A DNA stretch of 64,000 nt, taken from contig NZ_MBEI01000058.1 of the NCBI RefSeq assembly GCF_001953985.1, positions 248,001-312,000 on the forward strand, in the 5' to 3' direction. The stretch comes from Mycobacterium colombiense. GTDB lineage: Bacteria; Actinomycetota; Actinomycetes; Mycobacteriales; Mycobacteriaceae. Shown piece by piece: positions 62,729-64,000 of the stretch. Numbering within the stretch: the first letter of the stretch is position 1; each line of letters opens with the position of its first letter. Position numbers and translations under genes: made by a program. The notes under the pieces were generated by a model. It searched no databases, was not told the DNA's origin, and saw nothing but the letters and a program-made list of their open reading frames with translations.

Positions 62729-63073
62729 ATGCGATTTCTCCTGGGGCTGACGAGCCTCGCCACCATGCTCGTCCTGGCCGCGCCGGCGCACGCGGACATC
62801 GACAACGACCAGGACTTCCTCAAAGACCTCCGCGACGCCGGCCTCACCTACCAGGACGGCGGCAACGCGATCACCATCGGCAAGTCGGTGTGCGATCTGC
62901 TCGACGACGGCCAGTCGGACGCGAAGATCGTGACCGACCTGCGCAACCAGAATCCTGGCTTCCAGGGCGCCGCCGCGGCCAAGTTCACCTACCTCGCGGC
63001 CGCCCATTACTGCCCGAAGTACATCACCGGCGAGGACCGCGGTCCGAAGCCGGAAGGGGCCGTCGGCAACTGA
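62729..63073 (+). CDS. Secreted DUF732 protein, second copy
   Basis: 114-residue paralog of the first DUF732 protein. The signal peptide MRFLLGLTSLATMLVLAAPAHA precedes a mature domain with KSVCDLLDDGQS and AHYCPKYI, the cysteine pair. The tail is short and charged. The ATG at 62729 starts the signal peptide; the in-frame start at 62660 would add a non-hydrophobic stretch. Function is unknown. Confidence 0.9.
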   Translation: MRFLLGLTSLATMLVLAAPAHADIDNDQDFLKDLRDAGLTYQDGGNAITIGKSVCDLLDDGQSDAKIVTDLRNQNPGFQGAAAAKFTYLAAAHYCPKYITGEDRGPKPEGAVGN

Positions 63074-63090
63074 GCCGATTGCGGCCGCAA

Positions 63091-63096
63091 TAGGCT
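63091..63096 (+). promoter_or_regulatory. -10 box of leaderless ctaG-like gene
   Basis: TAGGCT, seven bases, then GTG at 63104. Confidence 0.55.
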
Positions 63097-63103
63097 GGTG
63101 GCC

Positions 63104-64000
63104 GTGCGCGTCGATCCCGGACCGCTGACATGGGACGCGGCCGCTGCGACCTGGCATGTCGACCTTCTCTCGGCAGCCGTCGTCGCGGCGCTCGCCACGG
63201 GATACGCCTGGTGCTATCGGCGGACCCGTGGGGCCGAGCCTGCGGTCCGTGCCGCGAATGCCGCGTGCTTCGGCGCGGGCATGCTGGTGTGGCTGCTGGC
63301 CACGATCAGCGCGCTCGGTGCCTACGCCTACGTTCTGTTCTGGGTGCGCGCGCTGCAGGTGTTGCTGCTGCTTTACGTCGTGCCGTTGCTCGTCGCGCAG
63401 GCCAAGCCGGTCACCGTGTTTCGCGATGCCGTCGGGCCGGCGGGCCGCGACCGCATCGATCGGGTGTTGGCGACGCGGTTCGCGCGCGTGCTCGTGCATC
63501 CCGCGACCACGTCGGTGGCGATGCTCGCCACGCCGTGGCTGTTGTATTTGACGCCGTGGTACACCGCGGCCCTGCGGACCGAGTGCATCGGTGCGCCGAC
63601 GCGAATCCTGTTGGTGGCCTTGGGCTTCTGCTACTTCTATGCCCGGCTGCAGGAAGACCCGGTACCACGCAGGTACCCGCAGTCGATCTCGCTGCTGATC
63701 AGTGTCGCCGAGGCGCTGGGCGACGGTGTCCTGGGATTGGTCATCTGGCAGGGCTCGTTGATCGGCGCGTCGTATTACGCTGCGCTGCAACGGTCTTGGG
63801 GCCCCGACCCGCGGCTCGATCAGACGATCGGTGCCGGCGTCTGGTGGATTCTCGGGGATCTGGTCGGGTGGCCGTTCGTGCTGCTGTTGATGCGCGCCAT
63901 GTCGCGCGACCAGAAGGCGCACGCGGTCGCGGTCGATGCCGAACTGGATGAGGCCGAGGCGCGAAGCGCCCAGACCGACGGCGCCGAGAGTGAAACCCCT
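63104..64000 (+). CDS. ctaG: CtaG-type cytochrome c oxidase assembly factor (partial)
   Basis: Open frame of 299 codons running off the window's end without a stop. It begins VRVDPGPLTWDAAAATWHVD, with about seven hydrophobic helices and the family's sequence pattern (HPATTSVAMLATPWLLYLTPWY, a run of Asp/Pro/Arg at EDPVPRRYP, and WWILGDLVGWPFVLLLMRAM). The family helps deliver copper to cytochrome oxidase. The GTG is 7 nt after a TAGGCT box. The C-terminal tail, charged from 63900, may continue. Confidence 0.88.
   Translation, partial: MRVDPGPLTWDAAAATWHVDLLSAAVVAALATGYAWCYRRTRGAEPAVRAANAACFGAGMLVWLLATISALGAYAYVLFWVRALQVLLLLYVVPLLVAQAKPVTVFRDAVGPAGRDRIDRVLATRFARVLVHPATTSVAMLATPWLLYLTPWYTAALRTECIGAPTRILLVALGFCYFYARLQEDPVPRRYPQSISLLISVAEALGDGVLGLVIWQGSLIGASYYAALQRSWGPDPRLDQTIGAGVWWILGDLVGWPFVLLLMRAMSRDQKAHAVAVDAELDEAEARSAQTDGAESETP

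Overview
The window is a 64 kb stretch of high-GC chromosome from a mycobacterium, most likely a slow grower near the M. avium/intracellulare group. Gene order runs almost gene for gene along the segment that M. tuberculosis H37Rv numbers roughly Rv2737c (recA) down to Rv2667 (clpC2), in inverted orientation. Protein lengths and motifs match family by family. I see no rRNA, tRNA, CRISPR array, IS element or prophage. Species and locus-tag equivalences are recalled knowledge, not searched.

Layout. 0.2-4 kb: recA (no intein), recX, miaB and a membrane protein. 4-7.9 kb: a DUF349 coiled-coil protein and two tandem paralogous DMT-type membrane proteins. 7.9-12 kb: LigB-like protein, miaA, dapF, hflX. 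12-19.3 kb: fadE20, an LGFP-repeat surface protein, lexA, the chiZ-like LysM protein, nrdR, nitrobindin, phzF-like protein. 19.4-25.1 kb: alpha/beta hydrolase, PAC2 protein, a trypsin-like lipoprotein, soluble transhydrogenase, DUF4192 protein. 25.1-31.6 kb: the regulatory block ideR, sigB, several small proteins, then sigA. 31.7-39.8 kb: ppgK, suhB, cei, DUF4193, DUF3093, dut, DUF3710, hydrolase, OB-fold protein, DUF3159 and the two TrkA-type proteins CeoC and CeoB. 39.9-48.7 kb: APC-type permease, TrmA-type methyltransferase, a Na+/H+ antiporter with an unusual leader, dxs, ribonuclease D, DUF3000. 48.8-54.5 kb: echA15, the heme operon hemE-cgoX-chdC-methyltransferase, and an AbiEi/DUF559 nuclease-like gene between two identical 61-bp repeats. 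54.6-64 kb: msrB, aftC, a TAP-like lipoprotein, ribD, zapE, GNAT, a secreted protein, clpC2, two DUF732 secreted proteins and a ctaG-like gene cut by the window end.

How it works together. DNA-damage control is concentrated here: LexA, RecA and RecX, a good SOS box at both recA and lexA, and an exact RecA-NDp (PafBC-type) promoter at both recA and the chiZ-like gene. Stress transcription is represented by sigB with an ECF-type promoter. Envelope work includes AftC, Cei, the LGFP protein and the chiZ-like protein. Heme synthesis follows the coproporphyrin route.

Many genes appear leaderless: a TANNNT box sits 6-8 nt before an ATG or GTG, and I used these boxes to choose starts. The most unusual signals are the repeat-flanked nuclease cassette (53.6-54.6 kb), the antiporter leader with a coupled 30-codon ORF (43.15-43.3 kb), the paired palindromes over the clpC2 promoter (61.87-61.91 kb), a perfect CRP-type site before cei, and a TAP-like hydrolase whose nucleophile serine is replaced by glycine.
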